Position numbers and translations under genes: made by a program
The notes under the pieces: generated by a model
The model's input: the letters and a program-made list of their open reading frames with translations, nothing else
Databases searched by the model: none
What the model was told of the DNA's origin: nothing
Shown: positions 42,479 to 55,600 of the stretch, in pieces
How positions within the stretch are numbered: position 1 is the first letter of the stretch
How the letters are laid out: each line of letters starts with the position of its first letter
Assembly: GCA_023614405.1 (NCBI GenBank)
Contig: CM042690.1
Coordinates: forward strand, 524,288,293 to 524,352,292
Source of the DNA: Avena insularis
Lineage: Eukaryota; Streptophyta; Magnoliopsida; Poales; Poaceae
DNA: 64,000 nt
Reading direction: 5' to 3'

Positions 42479-44844
42479 AGTTCTGTAGCCAGCGGTATCA
42501 TCTCTTTTGATGTCATCATTAAAACGACACTCAGCGTTGGTGTGGGACGAGCCCCCATTGGCATCTAAGTGATGTACACAAGGTTTATTGGCAATGTCGG
42601 CCCAGGTGTAGGTTTTGCCTGGTTGCTGATCTCCTCTACCCTGAACTCTCGAAGTCCCACGGCCATGCCCGCGGCCTCCACCGGGTCCTCCTCGTCCTCC
42701 AGACCCGAAAGTAGCAGTGACCATTGCCGTTTTCGCGTTGGGATTTTCTTCTGAGGTATTTTTGCGCTTTTGAGCTTGTTGCTTTGGTTGTTTTGCCGAC
42801 TGTGGCACAGCTAGGGCGTTGAGTAATCCCTCTGTGTCGTCGTCAGTGTCTGCATACTTGCTAGCTGTTTCTATCATCTCTCCCAAATCAGTGACTTTGT
42901 CGCACTTCAAGCGATGACGCAGTAGACCGATTGGGAGACCTGCAATGAAAGCTTCAATCTCAGTTTGATCATTTACTCCTTCACATGAGTTCTTGGTGTC
43001 GATCCATCGTCCTAGGTAATCTCGGCAAGTTTCTCCGTCCTTCTAGGTGCAATGCTGCAGGTCTCCGACAGTGCAGGGCCTCCGGTATGTTCCTTCGAAA
43101 TTCCGAAAGAACGCACTTTGCATGTCATACCAGTTGTGAATGGTGTTCTCCGAAAGTTCATTAAGCCATGATCTTGCCGTCTTCCGCAACATGAGTGGGA
43201 CATATCGGGTTGCGACTAGGCTGTTTCCGCCTTTGGCGATGGAGCAAGCTTGGAAGAAATCCTGTAGCCAGGTATCTGGCCTAGCAATGTCGTCGTAGGC
43301 TTGGATATGTCTTGAGATAGCAAATCCTTCCGGGAATCTTGTAGCTCTGATGCGTCGTCCGAAGCATTTTGGGCCCACGTAGATATCATCATTTTCGTAG
43401 CGTCGCGCCTCTATGTTTGAGTTGATCTTGTGCCTTGCATTGTTCAGGGATAGAGATCGTCCCGAATGTCGGCTGTGGCTGCGATGCCTTGGAGCTGGAC
43501 TTCGGCTTCTGCCACCACCTCCTCCACCATGACGCCCTCCATTGCCTCCTTAGGGGCCGTTGTGATGGCTACTTGGCGGAGAAGGTGGAGCAGCTGGATT
43601 TTTTCTGGCTGATCGCTGGCCTCCGTCCGGAGCGTCATTATTCCGGTTCCGGGGAGGGTCTTCATCATGACGAGCCCCCTTCCGGCTTGTCCCAGCATGG
43701 TGTCCGTCGTTCCTTCGTCCGTCATCCGGACGGCTTTCATGCCTAGGGGGTGGCATCCTTTGTCGGTCCTCCTCCTGACGTTTCTCCTTATCATCATCCC
43801 TGCGGTCTTTCGACTCTCGCAGGGGTGGGTTCCTCGGATTCAGTGCAGCAATTGCCTCTTGCTCCACAACTGGGTTAACATTACTCCAGCCACGGGCAAC
43901 TTTGTGGTGTTGTCCCGAAGATCCGGTTCTTGAGTAATTATCTTCCCTGTGATCGGGGCGGTGGTGCTACTCCGGAACGCGTTGGGGTCTTATGTCAGCC
44001 CATGCCGGATCTGTGCGACATTGGTCAGAATCAGAGACCAGTTTTTGACTTCTGGACATGGCGACCTTTTGCTGCTCCAATCCCTTGTTGAGTAGTTTGA
44101 TTCCCAACCGGATCTCCTCCGGGCCTGGATTAGCCGATAAAATTTCTCAGGCCGCCACGGTATTCTGTACCGGGGTTGGATATACCCAATCCCCTTTGCT
44201 ATCTTTCCGAGGCTTCCCCATATCTTCTCCGAAAAGGACGGCGTGAATCTGCGGGAATTGGTTGTCATTAGTATGACGCTTCCTGGTCTTCTGGTACTGC
44301 CTGGTGTTGTACTTTTCCGCAGATGCTAGGCGTTTCTTTTTCTCCTAAATGTTTTTGGCTTCATCGAGGAGTACTTGACGACACGCTTCTAGGGCCTGTG
44401 CCCTCTCGTCCACTTCTTCAGCAGTAAGCTCTGCAGCTATAGGAACAGGTGTGGTTAATGCAACATCGATGAGTTTACGCGCACCTTCAGCGATCACGTG
44501 TCCATACACCGATTCTTCTTTTTTTGGGCTCTTCTGGGATAAGTGCTCCATCCGAGCCTTCCTCATATTCCTCGGCAATTACCTCTTCTGCTAGAGGGTC
44601 TTTTGTCGGGGTCTTGTTCTTCTTGTTCTTCTTCTTTGCCTTCTTGGCAGCACCGGTAGCAAAGACGGCTTTGGGTCCGTTTCTTGGAGTCAAGCTCTGA
44701 TCGGTACTTTCAGACATCTGGACTTCGGGATTATCTCCGATTTCCATGTCATCCTGCGCTTTGGGGGAGTGTTTCCCGGATCCTTCATCCATGGCTTCTC
44801 CTTCCTCTGCAGTTTTGGAGTTATACTCCTCTTCATATTCCATG
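42479..44844 (-). pseudogene. Gag of element B
   Basis: The retrotransposon gag core is in two frames broken by a TAG at 43043-43045: WLQDFFQACSIAKGGNSLVA, ARSWLNELSENTIHNWYDMQ, then CRDYLGRW and IEAFIAGLPIGLLRHRLKC. A Gly/Arg-rich RNA-binding stretch (GGRGHGRGTSRVQGRGDQ) and a CCHC-like C..HHLDANGGSSHTNAEC knuckle variant follow. The N-terminal part (44844 to about 43400) is long, basic and Pro/Arg/Asp-rich, with several stops. Confidence 0.7.
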
Positions 44845-44852
44845 GAGAACTT

Positions 44853-45458
44853 TCAGAAATCTGCTGACGTCATTGATTCATCCGAGGATGCGGGTACGTC
44901 GGCGTTTGTTCCAATTACCTCTAGCACAGAGTCGGTGTTGTCTCCAGCATCAGCAGAGCCGGGTCCGGATCCCACATATCCGACGAAGTGCGACGCATGC
45001 TTCTTGAGGTACCTGCGACTCTCGCGATCAGCCTCGTCGAAGCTTTTGATGGTCTCGAGAATTGCATCTGCGCTTGAGTTTTGCATTATCATGCGTCGCA
45101 GCGTATACCTTAGGAAAGGCTTGTCTGTCCCGGCGTCATCAGAGCCAGATTCAGAGTTGTTGATATGCTCCTCCTGGATTTTGACTTTAGCGGGTGGGTC
45201 GATCTGGGATCTGGCCTCTCCAAGGAGATCCACTCCAGATTCAATTTGGGCCACTAGGTCTTCTTCAGGCTCGGATTTCTCCACTATCTCCGCAACTGGT
45301 GCGGGCTGGGTGGGATTAGGTTTTTCTGAGATCCAGAACTCTGCCGCCTCCGCGGACAAAGGGGACCCAGAAGATTCTTCTGCCTCTATCATCACCGCTG
45401 GGGTGGGTGGGACAGTTTCAGCAAAACCGATATAAACATCGATCTCGCCAAAAGACAT
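44853..45458 (-). pseudogene. N-terminal gag leader ORF of element B
   Basis: The first ATG after the PBS is at 45458 (MSFGEIDVYIGFAETVPPTP). The frame upstream is open back into the PBS but has no ATG. The protein is acidic and Pro/Ser/Glu-rich, with one helical part (AILETIKSFDEADRESRRYL). A TGA at 44853-44855 separates it from the rest of gag, which continues in the same frame. Confidence 0.55.
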
Positions 45459-45617
45459 GATTGTGTAGGCAGTCACAGCCTCCCTAGCTGAAATCCAGGT
45501 CTCGTCGAGAACGATGAGAGGGACATTGCTGGCATAGAGGATGCGACCGACGGTGATAGTCTTGCCGATTCCGATTCTTGCAGATTCCGCTCGAAACGCA
45601 GATCCGAATCTCACTTG

Positions 45618-45635
45618 CCCCACGGTGGGCGCCAA
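45618..45635 (-). promoter_or_regulatory. Primer binding site of element B
   Basis: The minus strand reads TGGCGCCCACCGTGGGGC two bases inside the right LTR. This form is typical of Tat-group elements. It fixes 45637-46146 as the 5' LTR. Confidence 0.75.
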
Positions 45636-45636
45636 C

Positions 45637-46146
45637 TGTCGTCAGATTGATGACAAGTACGCCATGAGGGGGTCCTCGAGGCATGCGGAAGAGAGGGGTG
45701 TGAGACATACAGTGTTCCGAGACGGTGAGCACACAAGTTTACCCATATTCGAATCCGCCGGCTTTGGACGGATCCTACTCCTGCTAGCAATGTAGTAATA
45801 CGGCAGAGCCGGAATATGAGTTACAAGGGTTTGCCTGTGCGAGTTTGTAGACTATGAGGGTAGGTGACCTAAAGGCTCTCCCTAGGATGGCTTATATAGA
45901 TATCCGGCCTAGGGTTTACAGGAGAGATCTATCCGGCTACGACTAAGAGTCGGTTACAGAGTACATCTTGAACTACAAGTAACACTATGGGCCTAAGTCG
46001 GTAAGTCTTCCGGGCCTTCCCGTAGCCGTATTGGACTCTGTCTCTTCTCCCTAACTGGGCCGCCCGTGAAGCAAAGCTCTAACCCGAAGTGGGCCACCCT
46101 GGTTAGTGAGGAACTGTGAGGATACCCAGAAAGTATATCCCCAACA
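45637..46146 (-). repeat. 5' LTR of element B
   Basis: TG...CA on the minus strand, 510 bp, with a TATA-type box TATATAAG at 45891-45898. It differs from the left LTR at scattered sites and short indels (AACACTGG-type), so the insertion is not very recent. Confidence 0.9.
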
Positions 46147-46151
46147 ATAGG

Positions 46152-47925
46152 ATATAACTAGAGCACTAATAACAACGGGGCCCCACAGTAGTGAGCCCAT
46201 TGGCCCCAGACGTCAAAGCAAGCATGGTGTCAAGTCTTAAACATATATCTTAATGGTGGAGTGGGTAGTGCTAACAAAAAGATTCTTTAAGGTGATTCTA
46301 GTGATAGACTTATGTCTAAGAGAATCAATTGGGAGGGCCCACTATTCAGTGGATAATAGTCTGCTTTTCTTTTTAGCATGGTTGTTTGGACCCACTTTAG
46401 TTCTAAACGCTGGACCAAAATTAGTTTTCATAGCTACTTCTAGACACTGCACATGCCCTTACTATACGTAGCTTAGAAATTTACTAGCCTCGTGTCTACG
46501 AAAATTGTAGGTTGCTTTGAAAGTTTTTCAAAAAAAGCTTTTGGAGGTACCCATCGGGGGGTCAATTAATATATCACAAAACACCAAAAGTTTTGACAAT
46601 AGGTTTAACTTCTTGCTAAGATAGATTTTGCATCTTGACAATTTAACGAAATTAGGTCAAATTTGAGCTACAAGTAAGCGCGATATAGATTGCTCTTGAA
46701 TTAAATGTCTTCTCAGAGGTCTATAGGTGCATCTTGTTGTAGTAAAAAATTCCATTAGTATGAGTTTCCTACAATTTCAGGAAAGAACATTCTCAATTTT
46801 CCAAGTGTGATGATGAGATTGTTCTTTCCCGTAAAGCAAGTTGAAGAATATGGATCTGAATGACACACGAGGCAAGTTTTCAGACATATATTGTGGACCA
46901 ACATGTTGTACTTACGATTTCCCATGTTTTATGAGTTCTCAAACTTCCTAGCTAACTTCATCCACTTGATTGATTTTATGCCAATTTATCAAAATTATTA
47001 GGTACAAATTGAACTGCCACAAGTAAATTGTAGGTTGCTTTGAAAGTTCAACGAAAGATATCTCTTGGAGGTACCCATATATCAGGGGGAGGGGTCAAAT
47101 AATATATGGAAAACCACCAAGAGTTTTGATGATATATAGGTACGGTTCAACTTCTTGCTAAAATTTTGCATCAATTTAATGAAATTAAGTTAGACTTGAG
47201 CTATAAGTAAGCATGATAGACTGCTCTTGAATTAAACGTCTTTTCAAAGGTAGATGGGTGCATCTTCTTGTAGTAAACAATGTCGTCCGTGTGAGTTTCC
47301 AACTACTAGGAAAGGACATTCTCAATTTTCCAAGTGATGTCATGATTATTCTCTCCCGTAAAGGAAGTCCGAAGAATATTGATCTAAATAAATGCCACAA
47401 GCCAAAGTTTTCACACGCACACACACACACACGGGCACGTGCCACACTCGTATATACTGTATGAAATGTGATTTAACGAACATTAAGTTGTTATTAACCA
47501 ATAATCTTGTTAGAGAAAAATGCATACATTAAGTATATTAATAATAAATATCTACACATGTTGAGAATACAACCTACTGTGCTATCATTTTTTTGCCGGG
47601 GGGAGGGGGTTAAGGGGGACACGATGATTCTAGAACATGGTAGAGTTTGCTCTAGATACTGTTCAACATGAATCCAACTACTCTGAACCATTGGATCTAA
47701 CAGCCCAACGGTCATGATTGGTGTTATGGATCCAATTCAAAACGGCCTACCTAACTCCACCCACTTGAATGAATTTATGTCGATTTATCGAAATTAGGTC
47801 AAATTTGAACTAGTATAAGTAAATTTTAGGTTACTGTGAAAGTTCTACGAAAAAGCTTTTGGAGGTACCCATTGGGGGTCACAATTAATATATGAGAAAC
47901 CATCCAACAAGAGTTTTGACGACAA
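46152..47925. repeat. Diverged, internally repetitive spacer
   Basis: No gene. A block containing TAGGTT(G/A)CTTTGAAAGTT-type sequence, AGCTTTTGGAGGTACCCAT and an AATTAATATATGA motif occurs three times, near 46505, 47030 and 47825. Linked sentences (AGTTTTGACGA, AAATTAGGTCAAATTTGA) recur between them. This is an old, irregular duplication. Confidence 0.6.
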
Positions 47926-48769
47926 GTTGGATCAAGACTCGCAAATCCAAACATTTTGCTAACTGTTGGATCTTCTTTTCCATTCTTAGCATCTAGAAAG
48001 ATTCTACTAATAGTCTTGATGAGAACGATGAATGCTAGTATGCACAAACTTCAAAACACAAACTTCATCGCTCAGTTTTAGGGTCCTTGTGCTAAATGCA
48101 TGGACTTGGATGCAATTTTCATTTTTTATGAGGTCCTTGATATGTAACTTGTACTTCCATCGACCGTGTGCACTCTCAAGCACATCGCACCTATGAGACC
48201 AACCATTAGATTGGCCATTCATAATACTACTTATTATCTTATCTTTATCTTGTCTTATCTCTTACAATATCGTACCATACCATGCACTACATATAGTGTA
48301 CGGATTAACTTTGAACATTGACCGTTGGATCATGACTGGCAAATCCAAACATTGCTAACAGTTGGATCTTCTTTTCCATTCTTAGCATCTAGAAAGATTC
48401 TACTAATAGTCTTTAGCATGATGACCGCTAGTATGTGTAAACCTCTAGCTCAAAACACACACTTCATTGCTCAGTTTCAGTGTCATCCTTGTGCTAAATG
48501 CATGGACTTGGATGCAATTTTCATGTTTTATGAGGTCCTTGATGTAAATTGTAATTCTACCCACTATGTTAACTCTCAAAGCACCTCGCTCCTACGAGAC
48601 CTACCATTAGATCGGCCATTCGCAGTACTTCTTATCTTACCTTTATCTTGTCTCTTATCTCTTACAATACCATGCATACCACCACTACATAGTGTAGGGA
48701 TTAACTTATTTGAACATTGACCGTTGGATCAAGACTGGCAAATCCAAACATTGCTAACCGTTGGATCTT
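47926..48769. repeat. 398-bp tandem duplication, 2.1 copies
   Basis: GTTGGATCA(A/T)GACT recurs at 47926, 48324 and 48723. Two full copies (398 and 399 bp) and about 45 bp of a third match well. The third is cut at 48770, where the minisatellite begins. Confidence 0.9.
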
Positions 48770-49068
48770 CTATGTGGTTTGTGAGAAGAACACACACCTA
48801 ATGACACTGGTGGATCCATGTGTGGTTTGTGAGAAGAACACACATGCAAAACACACATGCAATGACACTGGTGGATCCATATGTGGTCTGTGGAAAGACA
48901 TACAAGCAATGACACTAGATGTGGTTAATGAAAAGAACAGACATGCAATAACTCTGATGGATCCATATGTGGTTTGTGAAAAGAACACACATGCAATGAC
49001 TCTAGTTGTGGTTAATGAAAAGAACACTCATGCAATGACTCTGGTGGATCCATGTGGTTTCTGAAAAG
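48770..49068. repeat. 48/39-bp minisatellite, left part
   Basis: Units share GAACACACATGCAATGAC, then CACTGGTGG, then optionally GATCCATAT, then GTGGTTTGTGAGAA. About seven units precede the Angela LTR, in whose left flank the array breaks off. The longer unit is 48 bp and the shorter 39 bp. Confidence 0.95.
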
Positions 49069-50766
49069 TGATGGGTTCATAGGATGGAAAACAAAAAAAT
49101 TCTACCGCAAGAACGAACAAAACCCAGATCTAATCTAGATAAAAGCCAAGACCTAATCTATTAGACATGAGCAACGAGATAGATCGGTACTAACCCTCGT
49201 AGAACCGAAAGCGTTACGAGATTAGATCTCGTGGATGATGTAGTTGATCACTTGCCGATCTCAAGATCGTGTGGACGATCCTTCCGGCGCCGTGTTCGTG
49301 GCGCTTCCTGACGGTCACACGTGCAGAGTCGAAGCAGACCTTCCTCTCCCCGTTCCAGCGAGCAGCGGAGGTAGTAGATCTTCTCCACGGAATCCTAGCA
49401 GCACGACGGTGTGGTGGTGGTGGTGGAGATGAGAATTCTGCAGGGCTTCGCCTATGCCTGTCTAGAAGAAAGGTGGAGGAGAGAGGCGGCTGAGATTGGT
49501 TGTTATGAGAGGAGAGGCAAGAGGGGGCGCCCCCTCCCTTCTATTTAAAGGAGGGAGGCGCGCCTGGGGAGGGGGAGTCCTAGTAGGACTCCCCTCCTCC
49601 TTGGGCCGGCGGGTTAGGGGGAGGAGTCCTCCTCCCCCATGAATCTGTGTATTGCCCCACTTGGACTCCCTTGATCCCTTTCTTGGTTTTCAAGTAAACT
49701 CCAAGAAATCCTCTAGAACCTTCCAGAACATTCCGAAACCTTCTAGAATCTCCATACAAACACTCCAGAACATTTCCCAACTTAGAAAATGATCCCCAAT
49801 ATATGAATCTTATTCTCCGGACCATTTCGGATCTCCTCGTGATGTCCCGGATCCATTCCGAGACTCCGAACAACATTCGGTCTCGAACGCAAATTCCATA
49901 TCTACTTAAAACAACTTCGAACCTTAAGTGTGTCATCCTACGGTTCGTGAATATGCAGACATGATAAAGACACCTCTCTGATCAATAACCATCAGCGGGA
50001 TCTAGAGATCCATAACGGCTCCCACATACTCAACGATTACTTCGTGATCGATAGAACCATTTAACATACAAAACCAATTCCCTTTGTCACGCGATATTCT
50101 ACTTATCCGAGGTTTGATCGTCAGTATCTTCATACCTAGTTCTTCCTCGTTACTGATAAGTACTCTTTACTCGTTCCATGTTATGTCATCCCTTGTCACC
50201 CAGTCACATGCTTGCAAGCTATCTAGATGACATTCCACCGAGAGGGCCCAGAGTATATCTATCCGTCATAAGGATGGACAAATCCCAATCTTGGTCTATG
50301 CGCTTCAACACATACTTTCAGAATACCCAATGACACCTTTATAACCGCCCAGTTACGAAGCGGCGTTTGATGTCATCAAAGTACCCATCTGGTGATGGTG
50401 ATTAACATAACCTCATGGTCAAAGGATTAGGTTACTATGTATTTCAAAGCTTACAGCAATACGAACTTAATGACTTGATCTTATGCTACGCTTACTATGG
50501 GTGTGTGTCCATCACATCATTCTCCTAATGATATAACCTTGTTATTAATCACATCCAATGTCCATGATCAGGAAACCATGATCATCAATCAATCAACAAG
50601 CTAGTTCAACAAGAGGCTTACTAGGGACTCTTTTATGTTTACAAAACACACAAGTATTAGTGTTTCCTAATAATACAATTATAGCATGGGATGTAAACTT
50701 TCATCATAAACACAAATATCTAATAATAACCACTTTTATTATTGCCTCTTGGGCATATCTCCAACA
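49069..50766 (-). mobile_element. Angela-type (Copia) solo LTR inside the minisatellite
   Basis: Read on the minus strand it starts TGTTGGAGATATGCCCAAGA and ends GAACCCATCA. It is 1698 bp long and flanked by perfect TSDs AAAAG (49064-49068 and 50767-50771). There is no internal domain. It is not the same subfamily as 13672-15460, since their starts and interiors differ. Confidence 0.9.
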
Positions 50767-52688
50767 AAAAGAACACACATGCAATGACTCTAGCTATGGT
50801 TAATGAAAAGAACACACATGCAATGACACTGGTGGATCCATATGTGGTTTATGAGAAGAACACACATCCAATGACACTGGTGGATCCATGTGTGGTTTGT
50901 GAGAAGAACACACATGCAATGACACTGGTGGATCCATATGTGGTCTGTGGAAAGAGCAGACATGCAATGACACTAGCTATGGTTAATAAAAAGAACAGAC
51001 ATGCAATCACTCTTGTTGTGGTTAATGAAACGAACACACATGCAATGACTCTTCTGGATCCATGTGGTTTGTGAAAAGAACACACATACAATGACTCTAG
51101 TTATGGTTAATGAAAAGAACACACATGCAATGACATTGGTGGATCCATATGTGGTTTGTGGGAAGAACACACATCCAATGACACTGGTGGATCCATGTGT
51201 GGTTTGTGAGAAGAACACACATGCAAAACACACATGAAATGACACTGGTGGATCCATATGTGGTATATGGAAAGAACAGACATGCAATGACACTAGCTGT
51301 GGTTAATGAAAAGAACAGACATGCAATGACTCTGATGGATCCATATGTGGTTTGTGAAAAGAACACACATGCAATGACTCTAGTTGTGGTTAATGAAAAG
51401 AACACACATGCAATGACTCTGGTGGATCCATGTGGTTTGTGAAAAGAACACACATGCAATGACTCTAGCTATGGTTAATGAAAAGAACACACATGCAATG
51501 ACACTGGTGGATCCATATGTGGTTTGTGAAAAGAATAGACAAGCAATGAACTCTGGTGGATCCATGTTGGGTTCGTGAGAAGAACACACATGCAATGACA
51601 CTGGTTGTGGTTCATGAAAAGAACACACATCCAATGACACTGGTGGATCCTTATGTGGTTTGTGAAAAGAACAGACATGCAATTAACTCTAGTGGATCCA
51701 TGTGTGGTTGGTGAGAAGAACACACATGCAATGACACTGGTGGATCAATGTGGTTTGTGAGAATAACAGACATGCAAGGAACTCTGGTGGATCCATATTT
51801 GGTTCATGAAAAGAACACACATGCAATGACACTGGGTGTGGTTCATGAAAAGAACACACATCCGATGACACTGGTGGATCCTTATGTGGTTTGTGAAAAG
51901 AACACACATACACTGACTCTTGATGTGGTTTGTGAGAATAACACACATGCAATGACACTAGTGGATCCATATGTGGTTTGTGAAAATAACACACATTTCA
52001 ATGACTCTAGATGTGGTTTGTGAAAATAACACACATGCAATGACACTGGTGGATCCATATGTGGTTTGCGAGAAGAACACACATCCAATCACACTGGTGA
52101 ATCCATACGCAGTTTGTGAGAAGAACACACATGCAATGATAACTGGTGTGGTTCATGAAAAGAACACACATCCAATGACACTGGTGGATCCTTATGTGGT
52201 TTGTGAAAAGAACACACATGCAATGACTCTAGATGTGGTTTGTGAGAAGAACACACATGCAATGACATTGGTGGATACATATGTGGTTTGTGAGAATAAC
52301 ACACATCCAATGACACTCGTGGATCCATATGTGGTTTGTGAGAAGAACACACATGCAATGACACTAGGTGTGGTTCATGAAAAGAACACACATCCAATGA
52401 ACTATGGTGGATCCATATGTGGTTTGTGAGAAGAACACACATGCAATGACTCTAGCTGTGGTTTGTGAAAAGAACACACATGCAATCACACTAGTGGATC
52501 CATATGTGGTTTGTGAGAAGAACACACATCAAATGACACTGGTGGATCCATGTTTGGTTTGTGAGAAGAACAGACATGCAATACACACATGCAATGACAC
52601 TGGTGGATCCATATGTGGTATGTGGAAAGAACAGACATGCAATGACACTAGCTGTGGTTAATGAAAGGAACACACATGTAATGACTCT
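50767..52688. repeat. 48/39-bp minisatellite, right part
   Basis: This is 1.9 kb of the same 48- and 39-bp units, about 42 by spacing. It includes short-unit copies, copies with a few extra bases (ATGCAAAACACACATG), and many single-base variants. Both unit lengths are multiples of three, so long frames stay open: plus KNTHAMTLVDPYVVCE, minus frames such as HVCSFHKPHMDPPVSL. The array stops abruptly at the first base of element E, inside a unit, so it should resume on the other side. Confidence 0.95.
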
Positions 52689-55600
52689 TGTAACATCCCA
52701 AAACTTTAATCCAAGCTTATCAAGATCAAATAATCCAAAAATAGTGTTAACAAAAACTTTTCCAAATTAAATATGAAAGCTTTCATATGTGTGTGCATTT
52801 AAAATAGGAGTTGATTTGAAGTGCCTTGTTTAAGTGATCCAATGCTGGTATAATGTTTCTTAGGTGATTTAAACATCATCTACATCATTCCCAAACTTTT
52901 CCTAAAGAAAATCAAATCAAAAAAATTAAAAAGGAGGAATGGTCATTTTGGCAAATTTAACTCCCATGCCTACTTTGGCTATTCCTAGTACTCAAAGCTT
53001 AACAGAAACAATTCTTGATCTTTGCACCCCTTGATAGTACACATAATGAGGTACCAAGGCCCACCTTTGGATCTGCTAAAAACGTTCTGTTAACTATTTT
53101 AAATGACAGTTTAAAATTGAATCTAGTGCATATGCATAGATCACCCTATTTCAAAAACCATCTATTTGAGCTCCACTTTCAAAACCCTTGCAACTAGAGA
53201 CTACCTATCAGTAGTGGAGATCACTCAAAAATTTTGAAACCAAAATTCAAAACTTTCTTTCATGTGGCCATTTCATCAAACACTTGGCATGCATAATCTC
53301 TACTCTAATCCTAGCTCACTGTTTACTATAGGGTTTTGCCCCCAATTGATCTTCATTTATCTCCCCTGTCCCCTCTTGATCTAACCAGAGTCTAACCACC
53401 CACTTCCCTAGCCCCTAGTGGCACGGCCATGCCATGCCGAGCCGCGTCTCGCTGGCCAACCTTGCCCTCACCGTAGCAGACCGCCCCTCTCCCTCTCTCC
53501 ATGTCTAGGAGGTAGCTCACACCTCACCGCCACCCCCTGTCCCTTGCCCGAGCCCAGCCATGCAGTGGACCACCATGGACAAGCCGCACCCAGTGCCACT
53601 GCACCATGCCAGTGCCTCCCCCAGAGCGCGCCCTGTCCCCGCTCGCACAGACCGCCCCTTGGCAGCAGCCCATGCCCGCTGCTCCGCCTCGACCTAGAGA
53701 ACACCCCAGACACCCCCGTTGGCCCCCCAACGCCTCACAGCCACCGCTCGCCATGGACACCACCGCCTATGCCTCTCAGAGCGCCACCTCGCCCAGACCG
53801 CAGGCCACCGCCCTATGGCTGCATTCAAGTTCTAGAGCACCGCCAGGGAACCGCCCATCGACAGCCATCCCCAGCCATGCCTCTACCCCGCCGTAGCCAT
53901 GTCGCCACCGTCGCCTGCCCATCCCGCTCGGTCTCACCGTTAGGCCTATAAAAGGAGCCCTCCCCAGCCTCTTCTCTCCACACCATTCCACTCCCCTCAC
54001 CTCTTTGAACCTCACCCACCTCTAGCTGTAGCAAGGCAAGCTCTGCCTCACCAGAATTAGAGCCGGAGCAGCCGCGATAGGAGGAGAAGGGCGCCGTTGA
54101 TTGCGACCATACCAAGCTCCGCCGCAACCGCGCCTCGCCTCGCCGTCGTCTTCCACGTAGTTTGCCCGCCTCGCCAACCCCGCTGGAGCCCTGGTACACC
54201 CCCAGTAGACCCCCACCGAGCCGCTAGGGTTCGAGCTCGCCGGCGACCTGTTCGTCGTTGACGACGACCCTTAGTCGTAGATTCCTATTCTAATCGCACG
54301 GCCCACAGCGTGCGTACCGTTTCGCGTTTTAAGTGCCGCTGACAAGCGGGACCCCCCTGTCAGCTGAGCCCCGCGCCGCGGAGCACCACTGGGCCGGCCC
54401 ATTTCTTTTCCTGCGCTAGCCCATCCATTCAAATCTGGATTTTTTCGTTTTAGTTAAATCTAGTTTTTGTCCCCTAGTTTAAAAATCAATTCAGAGAGTT
54501 TTATAAATCCAAATTGCATGAAACTAATTTTGTCTGAAAGGTATTGAAATGATCTATCCAACACTGTTGGATTTAATTCAATTAGAGTTATAGATCTCTC
54601 CTAATAAAAATAAGAAGACAGAAGCTTTTGCAACTTGCAACATTTTTATAAAATCAACCAAGTTGGATTTTGAGTTGATTCCAACTCTCAAAAATCACAT
54701 TTCATCATATATATCTAAATATGTAATAATATTAAGGTTTACATGCAGTGACTTTGGACTAGTACCAAAAGGATGCTATATAGGCATTTCTAGTCACTTT
54801 AAATCATTAAATAATGAACTTTAAACAAAGTAATATTGATCCAACCCTTAAATCTCATTCCCACATGTTAGAATATGTGGTGATGACATGTGTCAACATG
54901 ATCCCATGTTTTAAGTGGTGAATATTAAATGTTAGTTAATTTTTCAATGAGTAGAAATTACTTTTCTAAAATAAAAAGAAAGAAACTATTGAATTAAACT
55001 TGTGATGCTTGTGATGATAATAGATCATCAATTGTGTGTCTTAGAATGCTATCTAGCCTAGTTAAGTATTGTTTGGTAATTGTCTACTCCGTATGTATTG
55101 TTATAGAAGATAGTACCGACCAAGCTTACGAGGAGGAGGAGTGCTACCAAGAAGAAGACGAAGAAAACTTCAACCACTGCACCAACCAAGGCAAGCTATT
55201 GTTAGCAAGCTAGAATTAAGCTAGATGAATGAGCAAGGATGCTTTAGGAATGCTTTGATCACACCCTTTTTAACTATTAGTACCCCAAGTCTTACTTACA
55301 AGTTTTACTCCCCTTAGTTTATACAAAGTTCTTTACTTGATTTGAAGGTAGCATAAAAAGTATAAAACTTGACCTACTTAGAAACCTTTAGATGTCATTC
55401 TATGGCATGAGATTGATCCCATCCTTCCACCTTAGTGAACACTCTTAACTTAGTCTTTTAGAGTAGATCAAAAACTTGAGTCACTTTAGATGGGAACAAT
55501 TGGTGAAAAGGAAGTGTGAAAACCTTGGAATGATGAGTCATTCTATTGAGATGTTTTGACATGTCTTGAGAAACACAACTGGTTTATGATGATTAAAATG

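Larger units (their letters stand above)
33508..46146 (-). mobile_element. Complete Tat-like Ty3/Gypsy element B
   Basis: The 12.6-kb element has LTRs of 505 and 510 bp and perfect TSDs ATAGG (33503-33507 and 46147-46151). Gag, protease, RT, RNase H and integrase run on the minus strand between 45458 and 38335, in the Ty3/Gypsy order (integrase last). A spliced gene on the opposite strand occupies 34577-37752. The two transcription units converge, with about 580 bp between their 3' ends. The architecture fits the Tat branch. Many stops and frameshifts make it non-autonomous now. Confidence 0.92.

Noticed and set aside
48770..52688. CRISPR-like array
   Set aside because: Units are contiguous without unique spacers, and the context is a plant nuclear genome.
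53418..53951. 177-residue Pro/Ser/His-rich frame and shadows in the E LTRs
   Set aside because: Located upstream of the LTR TATA box, repeated in both LTRs, and low-complexity; not considered a gene.
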